Part shown: positions 1-9,300 of the stretch, in pieces
Position numbering within the stretch: the first letter of the stretch is position 1
Layout of the letters: each line of letters opens with the position of its first letter
Assembly (NCBI GenBank): GCA_030150045.1
Contig: JASLGM010000038.1
Span: forward strand, 1 to 64,000
DNA from: Taishania sp.
Lineage (GTDB): Bacteria > Bacteroidota > Bacteroidia > Flavobacteriales_D > Crocinitomicaceae
Reading direction: 5' to 3'
Length of the DNA: 64,000 nt
Notes under the pieces: model-generated
The model's input: the letters and a program-made list of their open reading frames with translations, nothing else
The model's database searches: none
What the model was told of the DNA's origin: nothing
Made by a program: the position numbers and the translations under genes

Positions 1-510
1 TATATGTCCTGTAGTTGCATCATCCATGAATTTCCAAGCCCCAGTACCATCAAAGGTTACATAACTAGAAATGGTTGTTCCATTAGAAGTAATAGTCTCC
101 CCAATATTATTAGACAAAAATTTAGTAATTGGTACTGAATAAGACATTCCAGCTTGTAAGGCTAAAGAACCGAAAACATTTAGCTGAATACCTGCCCCTC
201 CTGTCAAAATAGGATTATTTGGGGTATTGTTCCATGTCATGTTTCTACAATTAGAAACCACATCCATCGTTATGGTTCGCATGGAATTAACACCAGCGTT
301 GAATCCGCTATTTGCATCAATAAAAACATTATCATACTGAGAAGGAACAACGGGATGTTTGGTTGTCCCTCCAGAAGTAGTTGCCCAATGATTAATATCA
401 CTCCAATTTCCTGCTCCACCAACCCAATAGTAGTCAGCGGAAAGAAGAAAAGTAGAAGTAAAAAGAAAACAAAATAGTATTACTTTCTGTAGTGGTAGTG
501 TGAGTTTCAT
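1..510 (-). CDS. Secreted protein, N-terminal part (cut by window edge)
   Basis: The first 170 codons of a minus-strand gene run off the left edge of the window; the reading frame is open throughout. Residues 1-24 form a signal peptide (short basic start, then a Leu/Phe-rich core ending LLSA). The mature protein begins with YYWVGGAGNWSDINHWAT, a Trp/Gly-rich opening that I associate with large secreted or surface proteins of Flavobacteriales, often exported by the type IX system. The rest is beta-rich with many Thr, Ser, Asn and Gly. No catalytic motif is visible. The C-terminus, where a sorting domain would be, is outside the window, so T9SS export is inferred from the N-terminal style and from the other cargo genes nearby. 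Confidence 0.75.
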   Translation of the reverse strand, partial: MKLTLPLQKVILFCFLFTSTFLLSADYYWVGGAGNWSDINHWATTSGGTTKHPVVPSQYDNVFIDANSGFNAGVNSMRTITMDVVSNCRNMTWNNTPNNPILTGGAGIQLNVFGSLALQAGMSYSVPITKFLSNNIGETITSNGTTISSYVTFDGTGAWKFMDDATTGHI

Positions 511-735
511 AATTAGTGGCATATATTAAATATGGCACAAATCTCTTCCTTTTAGTGGAACAAAAAAAATAAAATTTGTTAATAAAAAAAATCAATCCTT
601 GTAAACCAATGAGTTACACAAGGACAATTGTAAACACAATCCTTACTACAAGGGGGTTCTAGCGAAAAAAAAAGAAAAAAGTTAAGCTTTTGAGGTTAAA
701 TAAAAAAAGGATTAGCACAGGTATTATTCTACTTT

Positions 736-859
736 GCGTTAGGGATATTAGTGGATAGCCCGGAGTTCCTCCTCCCCAAGTAACTTGGGGAGGAGGGGCG
801 AGGACTATGAACGGATAGCCCGACCTTTTTTGCTTTTTTAGGCAAAAGAGGAAACGCCC
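736..859 (+). repeat. Dispersed structured repeat, family A copy 1
   Basis: It starts GCGTTAGGGAT and ends GGAAACGCCC, so the ends GCGTT/AACGC are complementary. Inside is a perfect 13-bp stem (CCTCCTCCCCAAG 768-780, loop TAA, CTTGGGGAGGAGG 784-796) and a second hairpin CCTTTTTTGC/GCAAAAGAGG near the 3' end. The segment GGATAGCCCGACC before the second hairpin is shared with the other copies. This is the longest copy in the window. Confidence 0.8.
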
Positions 860-918
860 AATCCTTTAAACAGGAAAAATTTAGAAAACAAATAAGAGTT
901 ATTTATGACGATTTGAGT

Positions 919-950
919 AAAAAAAAAGGCCGCCATTTCTGGCAGCCTTT
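919..950 (-). terminator. Rho-independent terminator of prs-rplY
   Basis: The stem AAAGGC-C-GCCA / TGGC-A-GCCTTT has one mismatch and a TTTC loop. Read on the minus strand it is followed by a T-run. It lies 20 bases after the rplY stop codon. Confidence 0.8.
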
Positions 951-969
951 TATTGTAAAGAAAAATTTC

Positions 970-1545
970 TTATTCTTCGTCATCACTAGAATCATCAACC
1001 GCTCCACGTGCTCTTTTAACAGAAACCACGACAGCGTTTGCTGGATCTAAGATTGTTACTCCAGGGATTTCGATGCTCTTAACGCGCACTGATTGTCCCA
1101 TTCGTAAAGGAGAAATGTCTACTTCGATAACTTCAGGGAAGTCTTTAGCAAGACCTACAACGTTCAATTTTCTGAACACTTGTAATAACTTACCTCCGGC
1201 TAATACCCCACGAGAAGATCCTTTCAAACGAACTGGCAATCCGATACGAACTGGTTTTTCGTCTGTTACTTCAAGGAAATCTACGTGTTGAATTGTATCT
1301 TTCACAGGGTGTTGTTGTAATTCACGAATAATCGCTTTTACTTTTTTACCATCAACGTCTAATTCAATTAAGTAAACATCTGGAGAAAAAACGATTCTTT
1401 CGATGTCAATTGCTTTAACTGAAAAAGATGTTTGAACACCTGTTCCGTAAAGCACACAAGGAACTTGACCTGCATTACGCAAAGCTGCTGCATCCTTTTT
1501 CCCTACGTTCGATCTTACCGAACCGCTCAATTGTGCTGTTTTCAT
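970..1545 (-). CDS. rplY: 50S ribosomal protein L25/general stress protein Ctc
   Basis: This 191-residue protein matches the long (Ctc/TL5) form of ribosomal protein L25, which binds 5S rRNA in the large subunit. The N-terminal L25 domain covers about residues 5-95 (RNAGQVPCVLYGTG, then DTIQHVDFLEV), and the C-terminal beta domain covers about 100-180 (VRLKGSSRGVLAGG, SIEIPGVTILDP). The tail is acidic (DDSSDDEE), as is common in this family in Bacteroidota. It starts 10 bases after the prs stop codon on the same strand, so the two genes are almost certainly co-transcribed, a frequent bacterial arrangement. A terminator follows. Confidence 0.96.
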   Translation of the reverse strand: MKTAQLSGSVRSNVGKKDAAALRNAGQVPCVLYGTGVQTSFSVKAIDIERIVFSPDVYLIELDVDGKKVKAIIRELQQHPVKDTIQHVDFLEVTDEKPVRIGLPVRLKGSSRGVLAGGKLLQVFRKLNVVGLAKDFPEVIEVDISPLRMGQSVRVKSIEIPGVTILDPANAVVVSVKRARGAVDDSSDDEE

Positions 1546-1555
1546 TATATATTAA

Positions 1556-2491
1556 TTAAGAAATTACAAAATGTGAACTAATCGACTCGTTGTTAACCAA
1601 TGACTTGATAATATCTGCGAACAGTTCTGCAACTGTTAGTACGCGTATTTTATCAGACTGTTGTTTTAACGGGATTGAATCCGTTACAATTAACTCCAAT
1701 AACGAAGAGTTCGCTATGCGCTCATACGCTGGTCCAGACAGTACTGCATGCGTACAAAAAGCTCGAACTGACTTTGCTCCTTTTTGCATAAATAGGTCTG
1801 CCGCTTTTGTTAATGTCCCTGCGGTGTCGCACATATCGTCCACCAAAATTACATCTTTTCCTGAAACATCACCAATAACTGTCATCTCAGCTACCTCATT
1901 TGCGACTTTTCTTTGCTTGTGGCATATCGCTAAGCCTGTATTTAACCGTTTTGCGTAAGCATTGGCTCTTTTTGCTCCTCCAGCATCTGGAGCTGCAATT
2001 ATTAGATTTCCGTTGTCTAATCGTTTCATTTCTTCGTAGAAAACAGTTGAACCATAAAGGTGATCAACAGGAACTTCAAAGAATCCTTGGATTTGATCTG
2101 CATGTAAATCCATGGTCATTATACGGTCAACTCCTGCAGCCATAAGCATGTTTGCAACGAGTTTTGCTCCGATGGCAACACGTGGTTTGTCTTTACGATC
2201 TTGTCGTGCAAATCCAAAATATGGAATAACGGCAATGATTTTTCTAGCAGATGCACGACGCGCGGCATCAATCATCAACAATAGCTCAAAAAGATTTTCT
2301 GTTGGAGGCATCGTCGATTGTACAAGAAATACATCTTTTCCTCGCACAGTTTCTTCGAATGATGTTTGAAACTCGCCATCACTAAATTCAAAAACCTTGA
2401 TATCTCCTAAGGAAACACCGTATGAACTAGCAATCTTACCTGCTAAGTCTTTAGACGCTCTTCCAGCGAATATCTTTATACTTGTTGACAT
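1556..2491 (-). CDS. prs: Ribose-phosphate pyrophosphokinase (PRPP synthase)
   Basis: It makes 5-phosphoribosyl-1-diphosphate from ribose 5-phosphate and ATP, the precursor of purines, pyrimidines, NAD, histidine and tryptophan. I start it at 2491 (MSTSIKIFAG), giving 311 residues. The frame is open 8 codons further upstream, but a TATCTTTG promoter box overlaps that extension. Visible motifs are the catalytic flexible-loop region FARQDRKDKPRVAIGAKL, the metal site MDLHADQIQGFF, and the PRPP-binding loop ILVDDMCDTAGTL. The loop has Cys where many homologues have Ile. It is the first gene of the prs-rplY pair. Confidence 0.96.
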   Translation of the reverse strand: MSTSIKIFAGRASKDLAGKIASSYGVSLGDIKVFEFSDGEFQTSFEETVRGKDVFLVQSTMPPTENLFELLLMIDAARRASARKIIAVIPYFGFARQDRKDKPRVAIGAKLVANMLMAAGVDRIMTMDLHADQIQGFFEVPVDHLYGSTVFYEEMKRLDNGNLIIAAPDAGGAKRANAYAKRLNTGLAICHKQRKVANEVAEMTVIGDVSGKDVILVDDMCDTAGTLTKAADLFMQKGAKSVRAFCTHAVLSGPAYERIANSSLLELIVTDSIPLKQQSDKIRVLTVAELFADIIKSLVNNESISSHFVIS

Positions 2492-2512
2492 AAAACGGAA
2501 CTTTTGGTGGCG

Positions 2513-2542
2513 CAAAGATAGACAAATTATTAAAAATGCAAA
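2513..2542 (-). promoter_or_regulatory. Bacteroidota-type promoter of prs-rplY
   Basis: Read on the minus strand there is TTTG (2542-2539), an 18-base spacer and TATCTTTG (2520-2513). This matches the -33 TTTG / -7 TAnnTTTG pattern of the Bacteroidota primary sigma factor. It lies 21 bases upstream of the chosen start. Confidence 0.7.
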
Positions 2543-2590
2543 AAAAGAAAGGTGTACTAAACCGATATTCTTAATTGATTCGTAGTTTGT

Positions 2591-4870
2591 CTACTCGACC
2601 AATAAGGTTTGCACATGTATGCGTTCTGTATCCTTTACCAACTCGAGTAAATAACAGCCGGTTTGAAGGGAAACCGATATTTCTACTTTTGTTGATTTCT
2701 CACATTTTCCTTCTTGCATCAATCGTCCGTCTGTACTCCACAATCGGTAACCATCGAATGAACCATTTGATTCGATAAAGACTTTAGACTGTAAAGGATT
2801 TGGATAAATCTTAAATTCATTTTGCAAAGAATTTACAGCCAGCGGTCCAACACAAATTTGACGTTCCCATTTAGATCCAAAATTTGCATTTTCAGGAAGT
2901 AACTCTGCCAATACAAAACCTCCCGAGGTAATGGTAAGATGTCCGACTTCACACGACAAGGCATCATTTGAAAATGACATTCCATCTCCGTAACTATCAA
3001 AGAGGGTGAAATTATAGCAGCCTTCAGGTAAACAGATATCAAACTCGTGTAATCCTTTGTCTAATGTATTTGCAAATCCTTTGCTTTTGTATACCAAATT
3101 ACCAGAAAGGTCTTTTATCTCCCATTGGTTTTCAGAAGCATAACAATCCATATAAAGCTTGATGTTCGCATCGCGAGAGGTCTCTTGCACAAGAATTTGT
3201 TGTCCAACCTGATTATTCTCTGTATTCTGATCTGTTACGTCGTTCGCATAAATGACTTTCACTGAAAAATCATTCCATCCTGTTGCCGCTGCTGTCAAAG
3301 GTACATCAACAAGAATAAATGATAAAGGAGCAATGGAAACGGCTTGAGTTATCTGGAAACGTGTATTCCAATTATCAAACGTATATTCCAATCCAAAATC
3401 TATAAGGGTACGCATACCCATATTGTAGACCTTGAGTGTAATATTTTCATTTTTAGAACAAAACGGTTCCTTATATTCCATCACAAGTGCCGCGTCTACA
3501 TCCCCAGGTCTACTACCTAAACGGTGTCCTTCAATCACTCCATTTGCTACACCATTGGGATCTAGCCAATGCTTTAATTGCTTATCGGATTGACTTTCTA
3601 AGTCCCAAGAATAAAATACGCGACCATAATAATCAAAACCAGCAGGTGTTGTACAAGAGGATCCTCCTCCCCACAATTGTCCTACGATTCTCTTTTGTGA
3701 ATCGAACAAGGGTGATCCAGAAGATTTCCCTTCAGTTGTTGTCCCTCTATTCCAATTGACTCTCCAAACCCCATCTCGGTGGCTTTCCGTGCCTGAAATT
3801 TTTGATGTTGCTGGTTTTACTACATCATCTTCAAATGAAATCTTCTTGATATCCCCTCTTGGATGATGAATACCGACTGCAGATAATAAATCCCCAGCAT
3901 TATAATTCATTCCATTAAAATAAGCGTTTGTTTGAACGGGAAGTTGACCTCCAATTAATCCACCAGTAATTTCTACCAAGCAAAAATCCGTAGACGCATT
4001 TCGTGCGCGTAGTTCTGCTCCAGAAACTGAAAAACTAACAGGATCAGTAGTAGGATTATCACAAGCTATTGCTTGATAATTAAATTTGAAGACCCAATTC
4101 GCAGGTGCGTACAAAAAGCAATGATTTGCTGTTAACACATAAGGTTTACCATCAAAATTTGAATTCGCTACAAGAGAACCTGTACAAAAAGAATTGGTAT
4201 TGACTAACAACGAAACGACACCATCTTTTATATTCGTCCAAGGTTGACCTTCAGGACAATTCACATTTTTGTGACATGGCCCGGATGCACCTAATGATTT
4301 TTGAATATCGTTGGTAGAACGATAACCATGAGTAATAAAATCAAGTTCTCCGACAAGTCCAGTTTCTAACTCTTGAACAATATGTATATAAACCGAATCA
4401 AGAAACAACAATTCTGTTCCAAGGTATCCTTTATAGCAGTCGTTCTTCGTCAATGGACCAAGTAGCTTTGTCCCCTTTTTATTTTGAATATAAATTCTAT
4501 CGTTGGCTTGCAGCTCAAGATTTTTAAATCCTAAATTAATGGACGTTGCATTTGGAGATACAATTCCAATTACGGAATGAAAAGCATTATTTTTTTCAAA
4601 TTTCACAAATGGCAGTGAAGACAAAGACAAATTTTGCTCAACAGCGACTCCAAACCTATAAGGAAACCCGCCCAAGCTATCTGTAATTTTATCTTCTTGT
4701 TGTTGAGGCGCAACCTTATCAAGGGCATGTACATAAATAAAAGATGGCGCAAAATTCTCAAGGGTTGCTAGATTCACAAAATCCTTGTATGCACCACTTC
4801 CTTGTTGTTGTCCAAAACTAAAAAAGAGTCCATTAAAAATGGCCCATATAACAAAAATACTAACTCGCAT
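2591..4870 (-). CDS. Secreted trypsin-like (lysyl endopeptidase-type) serine protease with T9SS sorting domain
   Basis: This 759-residue protein has an N-terminal signal peptide (about 1-20). Its S1-family domain has the triad in order: His250 in VLTANHC, Asp295 in STDFCLVEI and Ser386 in GKSSGSPLFD, as in bacterial lysyl endopeptidase/protease I relatives. It is Cys-rich (for example CHKNVNCPEG near 200), which suggests disulfides. After the protease come beta-rich segments (about 455-680, including a stretch with FDSYGDGMSF). A type A sorting domain follows (IYPNPLQSKVFIES to the end), which would direct export through the type IX system. The start codon shares one base with the stop of the upstream thioredoxin-like gene (TAATG), so translation may be coupled. 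Substrate specificity cannot be read from the sequence. Confidence 0.88.
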   Translation of the reverse strand: MRVSIFVIWAIFNGLFFSFGQQQGSGAYKDFVNLATLENFAPSFIYVHALDKVAPQQQEDKITDSLGGFPYRFGVAVEQNLSLSSLPFVKFEKNNAFHSVIGIVSPNATSINLGFKNLELQANDRIYIQNKKGTKLLGPLTKNDCYKGYLGTELLFLDSVYIHIVQELETGLVGELDFITHGYRSTNDIQKSLGASGPCHKNVNCPEGQPWTNIKDGVVSLLVNTNSFCTGSLVANSNFDGKPYVLTANHCFLYAPANWVFKFNYQAIACDNPTTDPVSFSVSGAELRARNASTDFCLVEITGGLIGGQLPVQTNAYFNGMNYNAGDLLSAVGIHHPRGDIKKISFEDDVVKPATSKISGTESHRDGVWRVNWNRGTTTEGKSSGSPLFDSQKRIVGQLWGGGSSCTTPAGFDYYGRVFYSWDLESQSDKQLKHWLDPNGVANGVIEGHRLGSRPGDVDAALVMEYKEPFCSKNENITLKVYNMGMRTLIDFGLEYTFDNWNTRFQITQAVSIAPLSFILVDVPLTAAATGWNDFSVKVIYANDVTDQNTENNQVGQQILVQETSRDANIKLYMDCYASENQWEIKDLSGNLVYKSKGFANTLDKGLHEFDICLPEGCYNFTLFDSYGDGMSFSNDALSCEVGHLTITSGGFVLAELLPENANFGSKWERQICVGPLAVNSLQNEFKIYPNPLQSKVFIESNGSFDGYRLWSTDGRLMQEGKCEKSTKVEISVSLQTGCYLLELVKDTERIHVQTLLVE

Positions 4871-5496
4871 TATTTTTCAACTCGCTTAATACTACACCCT
4901 ACTGCTTTTGAATCTTTCAATTCTTGTCCTTTATCCCAATTATTTAAAGCATCCACTAAATAGTTTTCTACTACAGTAGCTTTTGGATCATAAGAATTAT
5001 CGATAGCACCTGTGTACATCAATTTATTTTCTTTATCAAACAAATAAATGTGTGGAGTAGTTTTTGCGTCTAATACATCTGCCAATACATGTCCTTGATC
5101 AATTACATAAGGCGCCATATAACGGTTCATTTTCGCATGTTCGTCCATCTTTTCAGGAGAATCTGAATCTTTGCGTTGCGCTTCGTTAGCATTGACAATT
5201 ACCACTCCAAACCCTTTTGCTTTAGCTAGAGCTGTAATGTTATTGTAATCTTTTTCCCATCCTTCAAAACCACTTGCTTTACCAATAACAAAAGGGCAGG
5301 TATTACATGAGAAGATGACAAGCGTTCCATTCTTTCCTTTGTAGTCATTGAAAGAAACACTTTTATTGTCGGTTGTTACAAGCTTAACATTTGTCAAAGC
5401 TACATTCTTACCTTTCACAATTAGATCTTGAGCGACAGATGAGAAAGCTCCCCAAACTAATAATTGGGCTATTAATACATTTACTAGTAATTTCAT
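4870..5496 (-). CDS. Periplasmic thioredoxin-like/redoxin protein
   Basis: This 208-residue protein has a signal peptide (about 1-22, ending SSVAQ) and a thioredoxin fold with a CXXC centre, Cys64-Asn-Thr-Cys67 followed by PFV. The later segment TTPHIYLFDKENKLMYTGAIDN supplies the cis-Pro (TP) and a typical C-terminal strand. It resembles the PRX-like/AhpC-TSA redoxin subgroup, in which such proteins act as thiol oxidoreductases outside the cytoplasm. It lies directly upstream of the secreted protease with a 1-base overlap. The protease is Cys-rich, so help with its disulfides is a plausible guess. No promoter was identified with confidence in the 211-base gap to the divergent kinase gene. 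Confidence 0.85.
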   Translation of the reverse strand: MKLLVNVLIAQLLVWGAFSSVAQDLIVKGKNVALTNVKLVTTDNKSVSFNDYKGKNGTLVIFSCNTCPFVIGKASGFEGWEKDYNNITALAKAKGFGVVIVNANEAQRKDSDSPEKMDEHAKMNRYMAPYVIDQGHVLADVLDAKTTPHIYLFDKENKLMYTGAIDNSYDPKATVVENYLVDALNNWDKGQELKDSKAVGCSIKRVEK

Positions 5497-5640
5497 AAAG
5501 CGCTAAATAAATATTTTCATTCATAAAAATACAACTTTTATTTCGCTACTGAAACGATATACCTTTATGAAATGATATGTTTTTCAATAAAAATCTAATT
5601 TTCTTATCTGCAAACCATCCAAAAATCACTTTAAATGTGG

Positions 5641-5648
5641 TAAATTTG
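5641..5648 (+). promoter_or_regulatory. Putative -7 promoter box upstream of uridine kinase-like gene
   Basis: TAAATTTG matches TAnnTTTG and lies 59 bases upstream of the start at 5708. I see no matching TTG at the usual -33 distance, so the call rests on the -7 box alone. Confidence 0.4.
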
Positions 5649-5707
5649 TCCAAAATTTTTCGGCCGGAACAAAATTCGGCAAGTGTGTAACCATAGGATT
5701 TTAAGTA

Positions 5708-6319
5708 ATGATAATAGGCATTTGCGGAGGTAGCGGATCTGGAAAGACAACCTTATTGAAACGTTTAGCAGAACACTTTAAGGATTTATCTCCGAGTATT
5801 TTTTCAATGGACAATTATTATTTACCTATTGAAGTACAAGCGAGAGATGAGAATGGCGAGGTGAATTTTGATTTGCCTACAGCATTAGATGAAGCTCGAT
5901 TATCTGCTGATTTAGTAGAACTAAAAGCTGGTCGAAGCATAGAAGTAAAAGAATATCATTTCAACGCCCCTACAAAAAACGTTTTAATCAGTTTAGAACC
6001 ATCTGAATTAATCATTGTCGAAGGATTGTTTTTATTTGAATATGAGAACGTTCGCAAAGCGCTGGACTATTCTATCTTTGTAGATGTAGATTTAAAAGTA
6101 CAATTAGATAGACGTCTTTATCGCGATCAAGAAACCAGAGGGTACAGCAGGGAATCTATTCTTTACCAATGGAATAACCACGTAATGCCGTGCTTCGAAA
6201 AATACCTATTTCCTTATAAAAAAGATGCGGATTTCATTTTTAACAATGATGAGCGTGCCGATAATGACTTTGAAAAGCTTATTTTAGCCATAGAACAAAT
6301 GCTATCGGCAAAAAAATGA
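5708..6319 (+). CDS. udk: Uridine kinase-like P-loop kinase
   Basis: This 203-residue P-loop kinase is of the phosphoribulokinase/uridine kinase family. Walker A is GGSGSGKT (residues 7-14), followed by FSMDNYYLP with the nucleoside-binding Asp/Tyr pattern, the EYHFNAPTK substrate region, and the Walker B-like IIVEGLFLFEY. The late RLYRDQETRGYSRESILYQW matches the family's LID (RRxxRDxxxRG) segment. The expected reaction is ATP-dependent phosphorylation of uridine or cytidine in pyrimidine salvage. Its stop overlaps the start of the histidine kinase gene by 4 bases. The family assignment is firm; the exact substrate is less certain because related small kinases share these motifs. Confidence 0.88.
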   Translation: MIIGICGGSGSGKTTLLKRLAEHFKDLSPSIFSMDNYYLPIEVQARDENGEVNFDLPTALDEARLSADLVELKAGRSIEVKEYHFNAPTKNVLISLEPSELIIVEGLFLFEYENVRKALDYSIFVDVDLKVQLDRRLYRDQETRGYSRESILYQWNNHVMPCFEKYLFPYKKDADFIFNNDERADNDFEKLILAIEQMLSAKK

Positions 6320-9300
6320 TTTTAAAACGTCAAAAACCTATCTACTTAAACAGCATTCTTTTTCTCCTTTCCACCTTTTCTTTCTTGGTGGTCTATCTTT
6401 TCTATTCCCAAAAGAACACAGATAAAGAACTTTTAAAGCTACAACAATACGTAACGGACCAAGAAGGGAAAATCAATTGGACCTTACACCAACTTTCAGC
6501 TCAAAAAGAAACCGCTTCATTTGAGGACATCGCGAAGTTTGCTTCAGAGGAAACCTTTGTGTATGTCTATAGGAATGACACCTTGGTACATTGGAACAGT
6601 AATTCACAAAAAGTTTCCTTGCTACTTGACAAATACATAGATGGTATTTCTCTTCAAAAATATCAAAACGGGTGGTACCTCACCGGAACAGCAACAAAAA
6701 AGAACATTACCTACCGCGTTTCACACAAAATATACAACGACTACCCTATTCAAAATGCTTATCTGATCAATGGTTTCTCTGATAACCCTTATACGCAATT
6801 AAGCTACAGTCCCACATTTGATTCAGAAATCGGTTACCCCATATACAGTGCTAAAGGTGCCTATCTTTTCTCTTTACAACCTAATGGACAGAATAAGATC
6901 AATCCCTACCAAGAATTCTATATTGTTGGCCTTTTGTTTCTAAGCATTGCGACCTTTTTAAGATTAGTATTCCTATACATCCAACCTTTAAAACCCTTTG
7001 CACAACTATTAATATGGTCTACCATCCTGTTTTTCAGATGGTATAGTTTGAAAGAAAATTGGATGGTGGCCTTTAAGGATTACACCATTTTCCAAGCTAA
7101 TTTATTTGGAGTAGATTTTTTAGCACCCAACCTGTTTGAATTCTTAGTTAGCTTAATTGTCTTTTTTGGGACATGTAGTTTAATTCTAAAACTTGCTGTT
7201 AAACGCTTCAAATCCACCTATCTGTCGTTTTTCATATATCGTTTATTTTCTTTACTGGTTTGGGCAGTACTCGCTCATTACATTAGTGCGTTTGTATTTC
7301 ACTCTACAATTCCTTTGGCGACGGCTGATTTATTCCAGATGAACCTCTATTCCACCTTGGCAATTTTAACCATAGGAGGTATCTGTTTGTTCTACTATCA
7401 ACTTTCTGAATATATACAAACGCAAAAAAACAAATCGGGATTAGCTGGACAAGTATTACTTTTCAGTACTTGGATTGTCGTCTCTACTTTACTCCTTAAA
7501 ACACATTGGAGTTTGGCACTATACCCTGTCATACTCGTTTTGTTACTTCCTTTGTTTCAATTGAATGCTAAGTTTCATTCTGCCTTATCTTATCTCATTT
7601 TTGGTATAGCCTCGTCAACCATAATTGCTTTGGCGATTCAACATTTGAACACCCAAAAAGAATTGGACAACCGTCACTTTTTTGCCAACCAACTGTTTAG
7701 CGAACGGGATTTTAGTAGTGAGCTCAACATGAACAGCATTGACAGTCTCCTGAAAACAGATAAATCCTTACACTACTTTTTCAGGACAGATACTCCTTTT
7801 AATGCCACCCGTTTTGATGAGTATTTAGACAAAAAATACTTCAATTCTATTGCCAACAATTACGATTTTGGTTTTTTCTTATTCGACTCTTTAAATCACA
7901 ACATGTCAAATGCAACTGATCCTTCTACACAGTTGTACATCGACTTTATGACCATTATTGATTTACACGGAGATCGTTCAGAAATAACGCCTTCGATGTA
8001 TTTTGTTCACGACCATATCGCACATTTTTCATACATCATAAAATCCGAGATTTGGAATGGTGAGCAGAAACTAGGAACACTTGTTTGCACTTTAAAATCG
8101 AAAAAAAACCCTGAAGCAATAGGTTTCCCAAAATTGCTTATTCCAAATTCCACAGACAAACAAGCATTAATGTCCCATTATTCCTTTGCTAAGTTTCACG
8201 AAAATGTACTTGCTTATCAACATGGGGATTTTGAATATCCATATCTAGCAAGTGAAATGGACGAATGGAATAAAGGGAACAAAAAAACTTTTGATTACAA
8301 CGGCTACAACCATTCCATTTACAAAAGTTCTGATGAAAATGTGGTCATTGTTTCCGTTAAACTGAATACATTTTTCGAACTTACCACTTCGATTTCGTTC
8401 TTCTTTTGTTGCTTCTTATTACTAATGGTGATTACCAATTTCCCTTTGATTCTGTCCGAATTGAAACACATAAATTGGAATCGTTTGGCCACAAAAATTC
8501 AAGTTGCCATCGTATGTTTAACCATTTTAACCTTAGTAATTACAACTTGGGGAGCCGGTTCTTTTTTTAGTAAACAGTTCGAGAAAATGGCCAACGAACA
8601 GATACAGGAAAAAACCAATTCCGTGGAACAAGACTTGAGGAGTGCCCTAGGTCGAATGACGGACATTCCTTCTCTTAAAGATTATTCTTCCTTAAACGCA
8701 CAACTCCGTAGATTGTGTCGCATTCACAAAACGGACATCAATCTATACAACAATCTAGGCCATTTGGTAGCCACGAGTCGTTTACAATTATATAGCAGCG
8801 GCTTGCTTTCTGAACAGATGAATCCAAAGGCTTACATAGAAATCACAGAGAAAAGCCTCAACCACTTTTTACACCAAGAAAATATTGGTCGACTGAATTA
8901 TTCTTCCAGTTACATGCCCATTAACAATTTTAAAGGCGAAAAACTGGGCGTACTCAACCTCCAGTTTTTTGGGCAACAAGAAAACAGTCTTGCGCAGATG
9001 AATGAATTGTACGCTACTTTGATTAACATTTTCCTGTTTGTCTTTGTGGTCTCAACCATCTTGACCGTGATTGTTGGTAGCTGGATCACTTCCCCTTTAC
9101 GCCAATTACACAACAGTTTAAATTCCTTGAAATTCGGGAAAAACATGTCACGACTGAAATACGACAAACGCGATGAAATTGGGGATTTAGTAGAAGATTA
9201 CAACAAAAAACTACTGGAATTAGAAGAAACAGCCACACAATTAGCGAAATCAGAAAGGGAAAGTGCTTGGAGGGATATGGCGAAACAAGTAGCGCACGAA

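Larger units (their letters stand above)
511..969. other. Intergenic region holding repeat A1 and the rplY terminator
   Basis: No convincing gene is present in these 459 bases. They hold one copy of dispersed repeat family A (736-859), the terminator of rplY (919-950), and a small hairpin CCTTGTAAAC/GTTACACAAGG near 597-623. The stretch just upstream of the secreted-protein start (about 511-600) is very A/T-rich and should contain its promoter, but I find no clear TAnnTTTG box there. Confidence 0.6.
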
